Positions 22,861 through 33,531 of a stretch of DNA of 64,000 nt are shown piece after piece. The notes below the pieces were generated by a model that made no database searches, had not been told where the DNA came from, and worked only from the letters and a program-made list of their open reading frames with translations. The stretch covers positions 57,326,033 to 57,390,032 of the forward strand of contig CM048845.1 of the NCBI GenBank assembly GCA_026545225.1. The letters are read 5' to 3'. Every line of letters starts with the position of its first letter. Positions within the stretch are counted from its first letter, which is position 1. The DNA is from Cornus controversa. Its lineage: Eukaryota; Streptophyta; Magnoliopsida; Cornales; Cornaceae. A program made the position numbers and the translations under genes.

Positions 22861-23930
22861 CTTTTATTAAAAGATAAAGCTGGTTGTTTTCCAAGTTGAC
22901 AATGTAAACAAGTGACATCATCATTTTTGACAGACCCTAATAGACCAGTGGTCACTAAAGAGCGAAGGCGCCCAACAGAAACATGCCCTAGTCTGGAATG
23001 CCAGAGGTTGAAAGAAGGAGTTGTAGAGGTGGATGTAGCAATAGAAGAATGATGAGAAGGAAGATGAAGATTGACGAGCTCAAATAGTCTTCCAACTTTA
23101 CGGCCTATCCCAAGGATCTGTCCTGTTTGAGGATCCTGTACAGAACAACCAGAAGAAGAAAAAAGAACATTAAGTCCAAGTTCACATATTTGACCAACTG
23201 AGATAAGATTAAGAGTAAGTTCAGGTATGTGAAAGGTCTCAGAGAGTGTAACATTGGGGGTGGATACTTTTCCTGTATGATTTACTTTCATATAAGATCC
23301 ATCAGCAGTGGTAATAAGAGGAGTGCGAGTAGTAAAATTTTGGGAGATGAAGATGGTGGAATCAGAAGTCATGTGATTACAACAGGCAGAATCAAAAAAC
23401 CAAGAAGAGTTACCAGAAGTAACAGACATAGCAGTAGAGTGAGTACCAGAAGTAGAGAGGAGTTGTTGGAGCAGATCCCTTAGATCATTGGTAGAGACAG
23501 ATGATGTGGAGTCTAGCAAAGAAGATCCTTCAGCTGTAACAGCCGTGACAGATGAGGGACTAGACTTAGGTTTAGCATTGCGAGATGTGGTTTTGTAAGG
23601 ATGCTTAAAACAATCTCTCTGATAATAACCAGGGCCTTTCTTGTGACAAAATTTGCAGACCCTGATGGGGCAGTTCAGAAGGGCATGATGAAGATCATGA
23701 CAGTAAGTACAACCTGGTTGAGAAGAAGATTTAGATGAGGATTGACTGACCTTGTGGTAGGGTGTAGCAAGAACTGTATCGGTGGTCTGTGATGGGAGAT
23801 TCTGAGATGGAAGAGTTCCAAGATGAGTTTCCTCTGATAGAAGCTCAGAGACAGCACTTTCTATAGTGGGAAGTGGATGCCTGTGTAGAAGAGAGGCTCG
23901 AACGGATTCAAATTTATCAGTGAGAGCCAT
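22861..23930 (-). pseudogene. Copia nucleocapsid knuckles, protease and pre-integrase region
   Basis: In frame with the segment above. A zinc knuckle-like motif is CTYCHDLHHALLNC, and a second is degenerate (CKFCHKKGPGYYQRDC, with the usual His position disturbed). The protease motif reads WFFDSACCNHMT, with Ala where the catalytic DSG/DTG normally has Gly. The GAG-pre-integrase segment WHSRLGH...CLHCQLGK follows. An in-frame TAA at 23949-23951 separates it from gag. Confidence 0.82.
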
Positions 23931-23948
23931 GAGAAATGTTATTAAGTG

Positions 23949-24430
23949 TTACTGATCTCTGTAAGTAGTGAACTTCTGGGTATCCGTAGAACAATCCCAT
24001 GTAGGTTCTGAAAGTGTTAACTGATCCCAAATAGCATACATTTCAGAAAGAAAGTTATGGATAGATTGACCAGGCTTCTGAATAGTACAATGAAGAGTCC
24101 TCTGGAGTTGAAATTGATGAGCTAGATCAGTAGTGGTGTACCTATTCTGAAGAAAGTCCCAGACTGCTTTGGCGGTATCGAAACGACCAAATTGAAGGCC
24201 AATAGAGGAAATGGAGGTATTACAGAACCATGTGATAACTTGATAATTTTTTCTATCCCAATCATCAAATCGTTCTGCATATTTGTCGTTGGCTTCAAAT
24301 TGTTCTTGCTTAGGTTCAGTAATAGTACCAATGATAAGACGCCAAAGCTTACGGCCCTTCAAGAAGCTTGTCATTGCCGAAGCCCAGGAGGAATAATTGG
24401 GGCCATCAAGAATAATATTAATAGGTTACG
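23949..24430 (-). pseudogene. gag: Copia gag (UBN2-type capsid)
   Basis: The region 24374-23949 encodes a UBN2-like capsid segment: LKGRKLWRLI, AVWDFLQNRY and LQRTLHC, the usual plant copia gag blocks. Homology begins upstream of the first Met, at about 24410 (GPNYSSWASAM), with a stop in the preceding N-terminus near 24425. It ends at TAA 23949-23951, in the same frame as the following segment. Confidence 0.82.
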
Positions 24431-25536
24431 ATACATCGGAGCGTTCCATGGATGCAAAACTTGAATTTTTTTATTTTTTTTCACACCAAAGTTAGAATAG
24501 ATTTGTTGTTGATGACGCAGGCAACAATGACAACTCTGACGTTACGAAGAGAGTGAGGTTGGGTCTTGTGTTTGGAAACAATATGGGTGACGTCTGGTGA
24601 TGGAGTGTGGTTGCGGCTGGTGATGGAGGTTGATGGTGGTGGTGATAATGGGTGGAACGAATAATGGTTTTATTTAAGTTGGCTTCTGGATTTGATAGAC
24701 TGGATGAGAGAGAGATTCTGGATGTGTATTTGAGGAGTTGGCTTCTGGATCTGATAGACTAGATGAGAGAGAGATTCTGGATGTGTATTTGAGGAGTTGG
24801 CTTCTGGTGATGGAGATTGCTGGTGATAGTCTGGATGTGTATTTGAGGAGTTGGCTTCTTTGATGCTGGTGATAGTGGTGGCTTCTGGATCTTGTCGGTA
24901 GGATCGGACTGAGACCACGAATAGTGGATGGCATCGCAGGTGGTGAAGAACCACGAAGCGGCGACTGATGGTGTTGCGGGTGGCGGAGGACCACGAAGCA
25001 GCGACTGGTGGTGGAAGTGTTGTGGCGGAACCTGGTGGCGTCACAGGCGACTGATGGTGGAAGTGTTGCAGCGGCAACTGGTGGCGTCGCAGATGGTGGA
25101 CTTGATGCGATGGCAACTGGTAGCGTCGCAGAGGGGTCTGGTGTGGGTCTGTATGTTGTGATGATGGTGGGTCTGTTGGTGGATTCTGTGATTGAAAATA
25201 TAAAAGATAATAATAATAAAATAAAATTACAAATAGGTGAATCTTGAGATCAGTGGGATGAATGGGTTGATTGTAGTCGTTGAACAGTGGGTCTTGATGA
25301 GCTTTGGTTGAATAATGACTTATGTGTATGGTAGATTAGCTTTGGTTGAACACTGGATTATGTGTATGGTTGAAAAGTGGGTCTGGCTTTGGTTGAACAG
25401 GATTCTGGAGGACTATGTGTATGGTAGATTGTAATGGTGGCTACAGATGATGAACAAGAACCTTAAAGTGGAAGAACCTTAAAGTGGAAGACTGGATTGC
25501 AGATGGTGGTGGACCTAAAGTTGACGAAGATAACTA
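24431..25536 (-). other. Copia 5' leader with short tandem repeats
   Basis: About 1.1 kb of non-coding leader. It contains two to three units of a roughly 60-bp direct repeat (24675-24860, around GGAGTTGGCTTCTGG) and a run of GGTGGCGTCGCAG-like motifs (24950-25130). Small reading frames here are low-complexity and not believable as genes. Confidence 0.6.
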
Positions 25537-25550
25537 TGGCTCTGATACCA
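25537..25550 (-). other. iMet primer binding site of the copia element
   Basis: The plus strand TGGCTCTGATACCA is identical to the last 14 nt of initiator tRNA-Met with its CCA, and it directly abuts the 5' LTR. This is the standard primer site for plant copia elements. Confidence 0.95.
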
Positions 25551-25757
25551 TGTTGCGAGAGAGAGAGGGAAACTGTATATGTATATTATCAACTATATGT
25601 CACAAACTACATTACAATAGAACATATATATATATAGGCCATATAGAGAGAGAATCATGGGATAGAGAGAGAATTAAGGGAGAGATTATGAGGGAGAGAT
25701 TATAGGAGAGAAAATAGGGACACATGTTACATATGATACATATGTGATATAGTAACA
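25551..25757 (-). repeat. 5' LTR of the copia element
   Basis: A 207-bp LTR nearly identical to 20036-20242, with about three substitutions. It is followed by the target duplication GTGCA at 25758-25762. Confidence 0.93.
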
Positions 25758-27369
25758 GTGCACAAAGCATCGTTTCATTTAAATATGAGCATATAACCTT
25801 TAAATATTTGAAAAGTCTATGCAAATATCTCTTTTGTCAATTCTAACAAAAAGAAATCGTTAAGCCAAGTTCTTTAATATATTCAAGGTCAAAATTTTTT
25901 ACACTCTACAGATAGTAAAAAAAGGCTTAGTTTGTGCAGAAAACAGGCACTTTGCATTATTTCACATGCTACCTTGAAATAATAAAAGACAAATAGGATC
26001 TGCTTATGTTTGAGAGTTAGATGTAGCTCTTGAGTGGCTAGATGATTGTATTATGTTGCAAGGTCTCTGGGTATTCCACCATTTACTTTAGCATATTTCT
26101 GAGATATATCCTTCAATGTCAGCCTACCAAAAATAGTCTTTAAAATAGTCAAGTCTGTGGGAACGGTCACCTATCTGCTAATGATGATTTAATTCTTTAC
26201 TTTTTCTTAAGTAATCAAATTGACATAGAAGATACGTTTAATCTATATACACCTTTCCAACAACGCTTAGATTGAATGGAGGGTCCTATCGAATCTCTTG
26301 CTTTTGTTCTCTCTTTTCCAACTCGGCAGAGAATTGTGAGAAGAAGAAATAAATGCAACTCCATTTTATTTTTTAACTTGAGTTGAACTGAGGTATTCTT
26401 CATCCATGAGATCTAAAACCACTGCTTAAGGTTTGTGGAAGGGTTCAGAACATCATTGTTACCAGCAGAAGAATGAACCGATGATTCCACTTCTTTGGAT
26501 GATGACAAGGAAAGGTTATATAAAGAAAGATGCACAAAGTGTGCAATCCCACCTTGTGAAATTTTGAAACTATAAAGTTTAGAAGTAACATTGGTAAATT
26601 TCGAAGGGTTAAGTTGATAAAACACCTTGTTATATAGATTTTGTGGATTTCACACCCCTCTAGTTCTAATTGTGCAGATAACTCCATTGGATTTGAAAAA
26701 ATTATGCAAGTTGGTACCTTACGTTAGATATCTGTTTAGTTTCGCCCAATAATTTGATCACGTGATGAATACATGTGTAGCTTTAATGAAGTAAAAGACA
26801 AAATTGCCCTTTCTTGTTTCCAACATGGTGCGTGCACGCACATGCGCACACACACACACATATATTATATGTATCGTGGAAAACCAACAGGCTCCCCACG
26901 CTGCTCTGGCAACCCCGATAAGTGACCAAAATATTCACTACAGTCGAAGGCCATTATGCCCAGAAGAGTGAGGGTTTAGTTGGCCAAACCCTAAGCTAGA
27001 TGATTGGATGTCACATTGCCAGTGATGGTTGGTTTTGGAGGTTTTGTGGTGGAGTCTTGGGATTTGATGCATAAGAGTGAGGATCTGGTTGGAGAGAGAA
27101 GGAGAGATGTGTAGAGAAGAAGATGGTGTTGTTGTTGATCTGGTGTTGCTAAGAAAGCTGACTCGTCAAATTGAAATTGATCTAGATTCAATGGCCTCTG
27201 ATCAAATTGAAACTTGTTTGCAATTGGTATTTTGAAACATATAGGCCTTGAAATTGATTGTTTTTTTTTATGGAAATTTCAGACAGGTTTGTTGGTTTTC
27301 ATCTTCTAGAGTGTCTTCGTCATTAACAGTTTGTTCTTTGGTGAGAATTGTAGAGACAGATAGAGAAGA
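25758..27369. other. Unassigned intergenic sequence
   Basis: About 1.6 kb with no recognised gene, RNA or transposon. A short CA-repeat tract (about 26837-26862) is present. Small frames near 26445-26687 have no recognisable motif. Confidence 0.4.
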
Positions 27370-27428
27370 GGAATAACATAATTCCATGGACCTCTCTTAT
27401 TGAATCAAATACTATGGCAACTAACAAC
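27370..27428. repeat. Dispersed repeat, second copy, left part
   Basis: This matches 17562-17634. The match resumes at about 31878, after the inserted DNA, and continues to about 32285. Confidence 0.65.
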
Positions 27429-27507
27429 TAGGGTTGTTCATTTAATCCATGAATTCGATCTGATCCAATCTGATCCATGTGGATCCTATCAAATTTTCAG
27501 TCATACG

Positions 27508-27699
27508 TGTAGACATTAAAAAATTACATGATGGACCAAAAATATAATTTAGACTTATCTTCAGTTTAGCCCATTTTGAAATGTTGTCCAATGAGTCAGA
27601 CAATTTAAAGATTAGGTCTACTACAAATAAATGAGTTATGGACTGGTCTAAATTGTCTGAGAAGTCCAAGCCCACTTAAAAATGGGTCTAATGGATAAT

Positions 27700-27739
<40 letters not shown>

Positions 27740-27900
27740 TATTTCTAATTATCAACAAAGATAATTACTATGGATAATTATCAAAATTATCATAAAAGAT
27801 AATTATAGGATAATTATCAAAAAAAATAAAGTTACAAATCTACCCCTTCGGTGAACCTATAAATAAAGGTTCAGAGGTGGGAGAAAGATGGACCAGAAGA
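27508..27900 (+). repeat. Left LTR of element W, U3 portion only
   Basis: It aligns with 30428-30796 apart from the variable TA tract (27698-27741). It ends at GGACCAGAAGA, about 35 nt after the CCTATAAATAAAGG TATA box, so roughly at the expected transcription start. The remaining R-U5 part and a primer site are absent. Confidence 0.75.
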
Positions 27901-27944
27901 GTTTAGGCTCCCCGATACAAGCCTAAACTGTCGATGATTCTCTA

Positions 27945-28115
27945 TGACACGAGTATAAACTGTCTATAAAAAAAAAAAAAAAAACCACTCCTTGACATGA
28001 GTATAAACTGCTTACCAAAAAAATATGACACTCCTTAACACGAGTATAAACTGTCTGCATGAAAAAAAAAATAACCACTCCTTGATATGAGTATAAACTA
28101 TCTTTACAAAAAAAA
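27945..28115 (+). repeat. Tandem repeat 1 in element W (about 55 bp units)
   Basis: Three to four units built on GAGTATAAACTGTCT, an A-run and CCACTCCTTGA. The unit length varies because of the A-runs. Confidence 0.75.
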
Positions 28116-28199
28116 ATTAAAGCTTGCAAGAGAAGAGTTGGGTGACCTGACCTGCCGTCGAGATATTGACGATATCTGCTGCATCGTGGTGATTGGCCT

Positions 28200-28875
28200 G
28201 ACCCCGAAGGGACAATAAAAGTGACACCGAAGTGCAGTAAGAAACCCCGAAGGGACAAAAAAGTGACACCGAAGTGCACTAAAGGACCCCAAAGGGACAA
28301 TAAAATTGACACCGAAGTGCACTAAGGGACCCCGAAGGGACGAAAAAGTGACACCGAAGTGCACTAAGGGACCCCGAAGGGATGAAAAGTGACACCGAAG
28401 TGCACTAAGAGACCCCAAAGGAAAAAAAAAGTGACACCGAAGTGCACTAAGGGACCCCGAAAGGACAATAAAAGTGACACTGATGGGATAATAAAAGTGA
28501 CACCAAAGTGCACTAAGGGACCCTGAAAGGACAATAAAAGTAACACCGAAGTGCACTAAGGGACCCCGAAGGGACGAAAAAGTGTCACCGAAGTGCACTA
28601 AGGGACCCCGAAGGGACAATAAAAGTGACACTGAAGTGCACTAAGGAACTCCGAAGGGACGAAAAAGTGACACCGAAGTGCACTAAGGGACCCCGAAGGG
28701 ACAATAAAAGTGACACCGAAGTGCATTAAGGAACCCTAAGGGACGAAAAAGTGACACCGAAGTGCACTAAGGGACCCCGAAGGGACAATAAAAGTGACAC
28801 CGAAGTGCACTAAGGGACCCCGAAGGGACGAAAAAGTGACACCGAAGTGCACTAAGGGACCCCGAAGGGACTAAT
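28200..28875 (+). repeat. Tandem repeat 2 in element W (42-44 bp units, about 16 copies)
   Basis: Each unit combines GTGACACCGAAGTGCAC, TAAGGGACCCCGAAGGGAC and either AATAAAA or GAAAAA. By eye there are about 16 units. The two linker types (AATAAAA and GAAAAA) often alternate, which suggests a higher-order double unit. The minus strand stays open for 175 codons (28631-28104) with a recurring GPLVHFGVTF block. I regard that as a by-product of a 42-bp unit lacking stops. Confidence 0.88.
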
Positions 28876-29289
28876 GAATGACGTTAGGAACTCCATATTC
28901 TGAGAGAAGCAATTTGACCTACAAGAATTGACCCAAAAAAAAATTGAAGCTTACAAGAGAAGAGTTGAGTGACTCGCGTAAAATTGTCTTCCTAGATGAG
29001 TTCAATGGATCTGTATATTTTTGGAAGGAACGCAAAGGTCGAGTAGAGCCTACAAGTAGAAGCTGATTTGGAAAAAAAAAAAACTAGTTCTTTTTGAAGT
29101 TCAGCTTGATGTACACTTGATTGCAAGGATTTGTAATACATGAAATAGTTTAGGAGAGATGGTTTGGATTTATATTAACTCATCACTAGGTCTCAAGTTC
29201 AAAACCAGGAAAGCAGCATGAAAATCCTTTTTTCTTTTTTTACACATTCAGTCACCTGCCATGTCATCGTCCAATCAGCATTTAGTGCC

Positions 29290-29875
29290 TAGTCATCAAA
29301 GAGAAGTGTACGTGAAAAAAAAAAAAAAGAGAGAAAGTGGCGGCTAGGAGAAAAAGAAAAAAAAAAGTGGCGTGAAGGTAGGTGAAGAAGGAAGAAAGAG
29401 AGAAAAGAAAAAGAAGAAGAAGTGGCGTGAAGGGAGAAGAAAGAGAGAGAAAAAAAAGAAGAAGAAGAAGAAGTCAGCGTCAGTGAAGAAGAAGAGGAAA
29501 GAAAAAAAAAGGGAAAATGCCTACTCTTTGTGAAGAGAAGAAAAGAAAAAAAAAGAAGAAGAAGAAGAGAGAGAAAGAAAAAAAAAAGTGAAAAGAAAAG
29601 TGTGTTGTCATTGATGACAAATCAGTGAAGTTATACATACGGAAGATATATGATGTAAAGGAGGAAATAAAGGAAACAGCAAAGAAATACGTAACAGGCG
29701 ACAGAAGAAAAAAAAAGAAGAAACAAGAAGCAAAAGGCAACGGCAGAAGAAAAAAAAAAGAGACAGACAGAACAGGAAGAAAGGAAAAGAAGAGACAAAA
29801 AAAAAACGAAGATAGAAAAAAAAACGCAAAGGCTGCATGTGTCAAAAAAAAAGACGAGAAAAAAATATCCACCTT
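29290..29875 (+). repeat. Purine-rich low-complexity tract in element W
   Basis: About 600 bp of almost pure A/G on the plus strand, with AAGAAGAAG and A-runs. It includes a direct repeat of a segment containing AGTGGCG. Long frames in either strand (poly-Lys or poly-Phe) are artefacts of composition. Confidence 0.8.
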
Positions 29876-29999
29876 TGTGTGAGGCGTGAGTTTCTTTCAA
29901 TTTCCTTTCAATGATAGTTCTTGAATTTCTCTAATGTGAAAGGTCTGAAGTGTAGATTACATATATATAGTGGCGGAATTGATCCTATTTGTTATTGGA

Positions 30000-30300
30000 T
30001 TTTTGAAGACTGCACTTTGGTTTGGAAAGGAAAAAAAAATCTTATTTGCAACAGGATTTTCAGGTCTTCAATTTCATTTGGACAAGAAAAAAAAATCATA
30101 TTTGCAACAGGATCCTTAAGCATTCAATTCCACTTGGACAAGGGAAAAAAATCCTATTTGCAACAGGATCCTTAAGTGTTCAATCTCACTTGGACAAGGA
30201 AAAAAATCCTATTTGCAACTGGATCTTCAAGTCTTTAGTTCCGCATGGATAAGAAAAAAAAAGTCCTGTTGTGTTCAAGACTCCAATTCAACTTGACAAA
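30000..30300 (+). repeat. Tandem repeat 3 in element W (about 58 bp units)
   Basis: About five units with ATTTGCAACAGGATC, TTCAATTTCACTTGGACAAG-like and A-run segments, upstream of the polypurine tract of the 3' LTR. Confidence 0.8.
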
Positions 30301-30427
30301 GAAGACATCCTCTTTGCAATTGGATTTTCGCAAGAAAAAAAAAACTTTGCGAAAATTAAATACTTCAAGTCCCGCTTTAAATACGTGACAAGCTCAATAT
30401 AGCACGAGACTTGAAATGGGGGCAATT

Positions 30428-30618
30428 TGTAGGCATTAAAAAATTACATGATGGACCAAAAATATAATTTGGTCTTATCTTCAGTTTAACCCACTTTGAA
30501 ATGTTGTCCAGTGAATCAAATAATTTAAAGATTAGGTCTACAACAAATAAATGAGTTATGGACTGGTCTAAATTATCTGAGAAGTCCAAGCCCACTTAAA
30601 AATGGGTCTAATGGATAG

Positions 30619-30654
<36 letters not shown>

Positions 30655-31105
30655 AATTATCCATTGAACTCATTTTTAATTATCAACAAAGATAATTATT
30701 ATGGATAATTATCAAAAGAAAATAAATTTACAAATCTACCCATTCGATGAACCTATAAATAAAGGTCCAGAGGTGGGAGAAAGATGGACCAGAAGATTCT
30801 CAGAAAAGCTGAAACTCTGCAGAAGGCTTCACTCAAACTCCAAAGCTCCAAGCCCCTAAACCCTGAAGAATAATAACAATAAGCACATCATCCACATGCC
30901 GTTCTTCACCAAAGTTACAATCCAATTCAAGATCAAGCTCTAGTAGCCCTTGAAGCCGGATTACCAAAGAGATCGAATCAGAGGAAGTTATCTTTCTTTC
31001 GTAAAGATTTACAGAGGATTGTACCATTTTTCTTAAATTAATAAAATTGTTTATTTGTCACTAATTTTCGTTCCTAAATTTTCGGACACAAAATTTATGT
31101 GTACA
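30428..31105 (+). repeat. 3' LTR of element W
   Basis: 678 bp beginning TGTAGGCATT and ending TGTGTACA, directly after the polypurine tract. It contains a TA tract (30620-30651) and a TATA-like CCTATAAATAAAGG at about 30750. Confidence 0.8.
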
Positions 31106-31234
31106 ATACCGATCAATGACAGATTTATAAAATAGGAATCCATAGTTTACGGATCAAATTATGAATTAGGGTTTTAGAAATTTGAGTCGATTCGTGAATC
31201 CGATCCATGGCGATCCGTTAGAATATACCATACG

Positions 31235-31235
<1 letters not shown>

Positions 31236-31301
<66 letters not shown>
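31236..31301. repeat. Compound (TA)n(GT)n microsatellite
   Basis: A run of TA dinucleotides followed by about 20 GT dinucleotides, inside the right part of the hAT-like element. Confidence 0.95.
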
Positions 31302-31302
<1 letters not shown>

Positions 31303-31877
31303 CATAATTATATCTTATTATCTTTTAACCCTAAACCTAGACCACCATCACCTAATCTGATCACAGAGTACTAGTCCCAGAATAATACATTTGTAATAAT
31401 AGTAATATTAGAGTAATCCCATGGCCCAATATAAATTTATCTTAATAATAGAAAATATAGTCCCAGGCCCAAAGTACCGTATATTTTTTATAAATTAGGT
31501 TGAATTTCATCATTCTATTAGTATCTCATAATTGAGTTAACTTTTGATTGGTACCCATCATTCTAATATAAAACTGAACATACATGAATAAAAACAAACC
31601 AACTCACTCATAAAAGTTTTTGGTTTGGCCCATATTTTAGGATATTGCATTCGTAAAATATATTGGGCCATGGCTAAAAAATTGAAATTGGGCTATGGTT
31701 AAAAAATAATAATATTGGACTATGTAGAACAAGCCCAATTCGATCTAATCCGTAGGAATTCTTAATTCGATATTTCACAAAATGTATCGGATCGGACCAA
31801 GTCTTTTCACAGATTAGGTCGGATTATATTTTCTCCAATCTGTTGACCACAAATTAGATTAGGATTGCTAGGAACAT

Positions 31878-32285
31878 TTCCTTTGGAAATTTTAAACTAC
31901 AATTTTACATATTTGCTCTCAATAGTTATTATATTTTTCTAGTCTACTAATGTAGGAGAGAGATTCATAGTAGAGTACCAACAATAGGGGAGAACAAAGT
32001 AATTTTTTTAATCAATGGAAGAAGCCAATGTAATTATTTTATGCTTTAGGAAAGGTGGGGTAATTACCCAAATACAAAAACAAAAAAAAAACAAAAAAAT
32101 GACATTAAACTAGAAGACATGGTAAAATACAAATTGAGCACAATAATATAGGAGGAGAACAATTGCATGGACTCCTATAAACATGTAAAGAAATAATAAT
32201 TTTTAATATAATATATTTATCTAATATATCTCAATAATCAACCAATTGCAATATTTCCATTTCTAGTCCTTGATGCAAAAGTAAA
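31878..32285. repeat. Dispersed repeat, second copy, right part
   Basis: It aligns with 17634-18060, including GGTAATTACCC and the CTAATATATCTCAATAATCA block. See the uninterrupted copy at 17560-18060. Confidence 0.7.
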
Positions 32286-32629
32286 ATTTTATCAAAGTAC
32301 TTTCAATTATATTGTAAAATCAATTCGATGCAAAATTATATAAAAAATTAGAGTAGACATACCAAAAAATGCCCAATCGTAATCCACCACCTTATACAAC
32401 TATTTACATTATTAATCACTATGAAAATGAGTTAGATTCATATCATATATAAAAAATATTTCAAAATAAAAGGCTAATATAATGGCAAAGAAATGAGTTG
32501 AATATAGTGGATTTATAAATTTTTACTCAAAAAATGTACGCAGAACAAATTGTTAGATCGTCTCCAAGCCTTTCTACCCAAGAATTTACAAGTTAATTCC
32601 AATAATTAAAGACATATCATGTCATAACC

Positions 32630-33500
32630 TTTTGACCACCCACCATGCTTATTGTACTATGTCGGGCGCTTGCCCTCTAACCCAACAGCTTAATCCATTG
32701 GGTAGTGATGTATACCCACCCATATATACCCATCACTCTCCTCATCCAGATCTGATAAGGTATCGCACTTGCAAACTAGCACCAGACTATCCCCCCCCCC
32801 TTGTGTGGTGTGGTAGGTTGCTTGGTTGTCATTCCATGTATCGTGACGGGGTTGGCGCACACTGGAGTTGTATGGGCCGAAGAGATGTGTTATTGGAGTC
32901 GCCACTTAACACTAAGTTTCAGTGTGCTAGGTTACCTCAAATGTAAGAAACTACATGTATAACCCATTGAATGACTACTATGTGGTCTTTCAAAACTAAA
33001 TTAATGGATTCATGGGTTTGATTATGTGTAAAGAAGGTGTTAGGCATGTCACAACATCCGTACTAAGTACGATTACCTAATTTTCAAGATATTTTTCATT
33101 TTGAAGATGATTGTGTTCATAGAGGGATCTAGCATGTATATGTATATGAGTAAGGAGGGAAGAACGAGGAGGGGGAGTTTGGGGAAAGGTATGACGAAAC
33201 TTGGGGTTACCCAAGTTGCTTACGTATCACGGTGGAAGGGAATCAGGTAAAATGTAGTTCGAGTATGGAATAGATGGAGTGTATGAAATATATGTAGTGG
33301 ATGGAAATGACTGATGAAATGTGATAGAGATGGAAACTGGTAGTGGAACTAAATCCGAGGCTATCCAGACTGCCTATGTACCTTAGGGGTGCCCAAGGAT
33401 CAGGTCGAATGTATTTTGGTAGAAAGGGATTAAGGTCTCCAAGATCGTTTATGAAGTCGAGCAGTATAATATCCGGGCACAAAGTGTGTCGAGTTTAAGG
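32630..33500 (+). mobile_element. Probable remnant of a Tat/Ogre-like gypsy 5' leader
   Basis: Phrases such as TTGGAGTCGCCACTTAA and AAGGTGTTAGGCATGTCAC, followed later by tracts like CTGCCTATGTACC, resemble from memory the conserved leader of plant Tat-branch gypsy elements. No LTR pair, primer site or coding region is recognised. The stretch from 32286 to 32630 holds nothing I can name. The assignment is tentative. Confidence 0.4.
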
Positions 33501-33531
33501 ACTTTAAAGATCATACTTGAAATTCTAGTAG

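Larger units (their letters stand above)
20036..25757 (-). mobile_element. Complete Ty1/copia retrotransposon, 5.7 kb, decayed coding region
   Basis: Both ends are defined: 207-bp LTRs at 20036-20242 and 25551-25757, with a perfect 5-bp target duplication GTGCA (20031-20035 and 25758-25762). The LTRs differ at only about three positions. On the minus strand the order is 5' LTR, iMet primer site, about 1 kb of leader, gag, protease, integrase, RT, RNase H, polypurine tract, 3' LTR. Integrase before RT is diagnostic of copia. The polyprotein frame is broken by several stops and two indels, so the copy cannot be autonomous. Confidence 0.96.
27508..31105 (+). mobile_element. Non-coding LTR element W loaded with tandem repeats
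   Basis: The 3' LTR (30428-31105, TG...CA) is preceded by a polypurine tract (GAAATGGGGGCAATT). The left end (27508-27900) matches only the first about 390 bp of that LTR. The flanking pentamers ATACG (27503-27507) and ATACC (31106-31110) match at four of five positions. No gag or pol is seen between them. The interior is three tandem-repeat arrays and a purine-rich region, so it is non-autonomous. The family is unknown; the features fit a large non-autonomous gypsy derivative. Confidence 0.75.
27429..31870. mobile_element. Decayed hAT-like DNA element split by an LTR element
   Basis: It starts TAGGGTTGTTCATTTAATCC and ends ...GGATTGCTA. It has GATCCGATCC-type subterminal repeats near both ends, as in many plant hAT-like elements. 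Without the nested LTR element about 840 bp remain. The flanking octamers CTAACAAC and GGAACATT share only four positions. The match of both flanks to the uninterrupted repeat at 17560-18060 shows directly that something inserted here. The hAT assignment is tentative because the terminal inverted repeats are weak. Confidence 0.5.

Noticed and set aside
28104..28631. 175-aa minus-strand reading frame
   Set aside because: It lies entirely in a tandem array whose 42-bp unit lacks stops in that frame. No start context or other coding evidence was seen.
29480..29900. Phe-rich and Lys-rich frames
   Set aside because: They are artefacts of a purine-rich low-complexity tract.
32790..32802. Poly-C run as a regulatory signal
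   Set aside because: It is a single homopolymer with no supporting context, and length error is likely.
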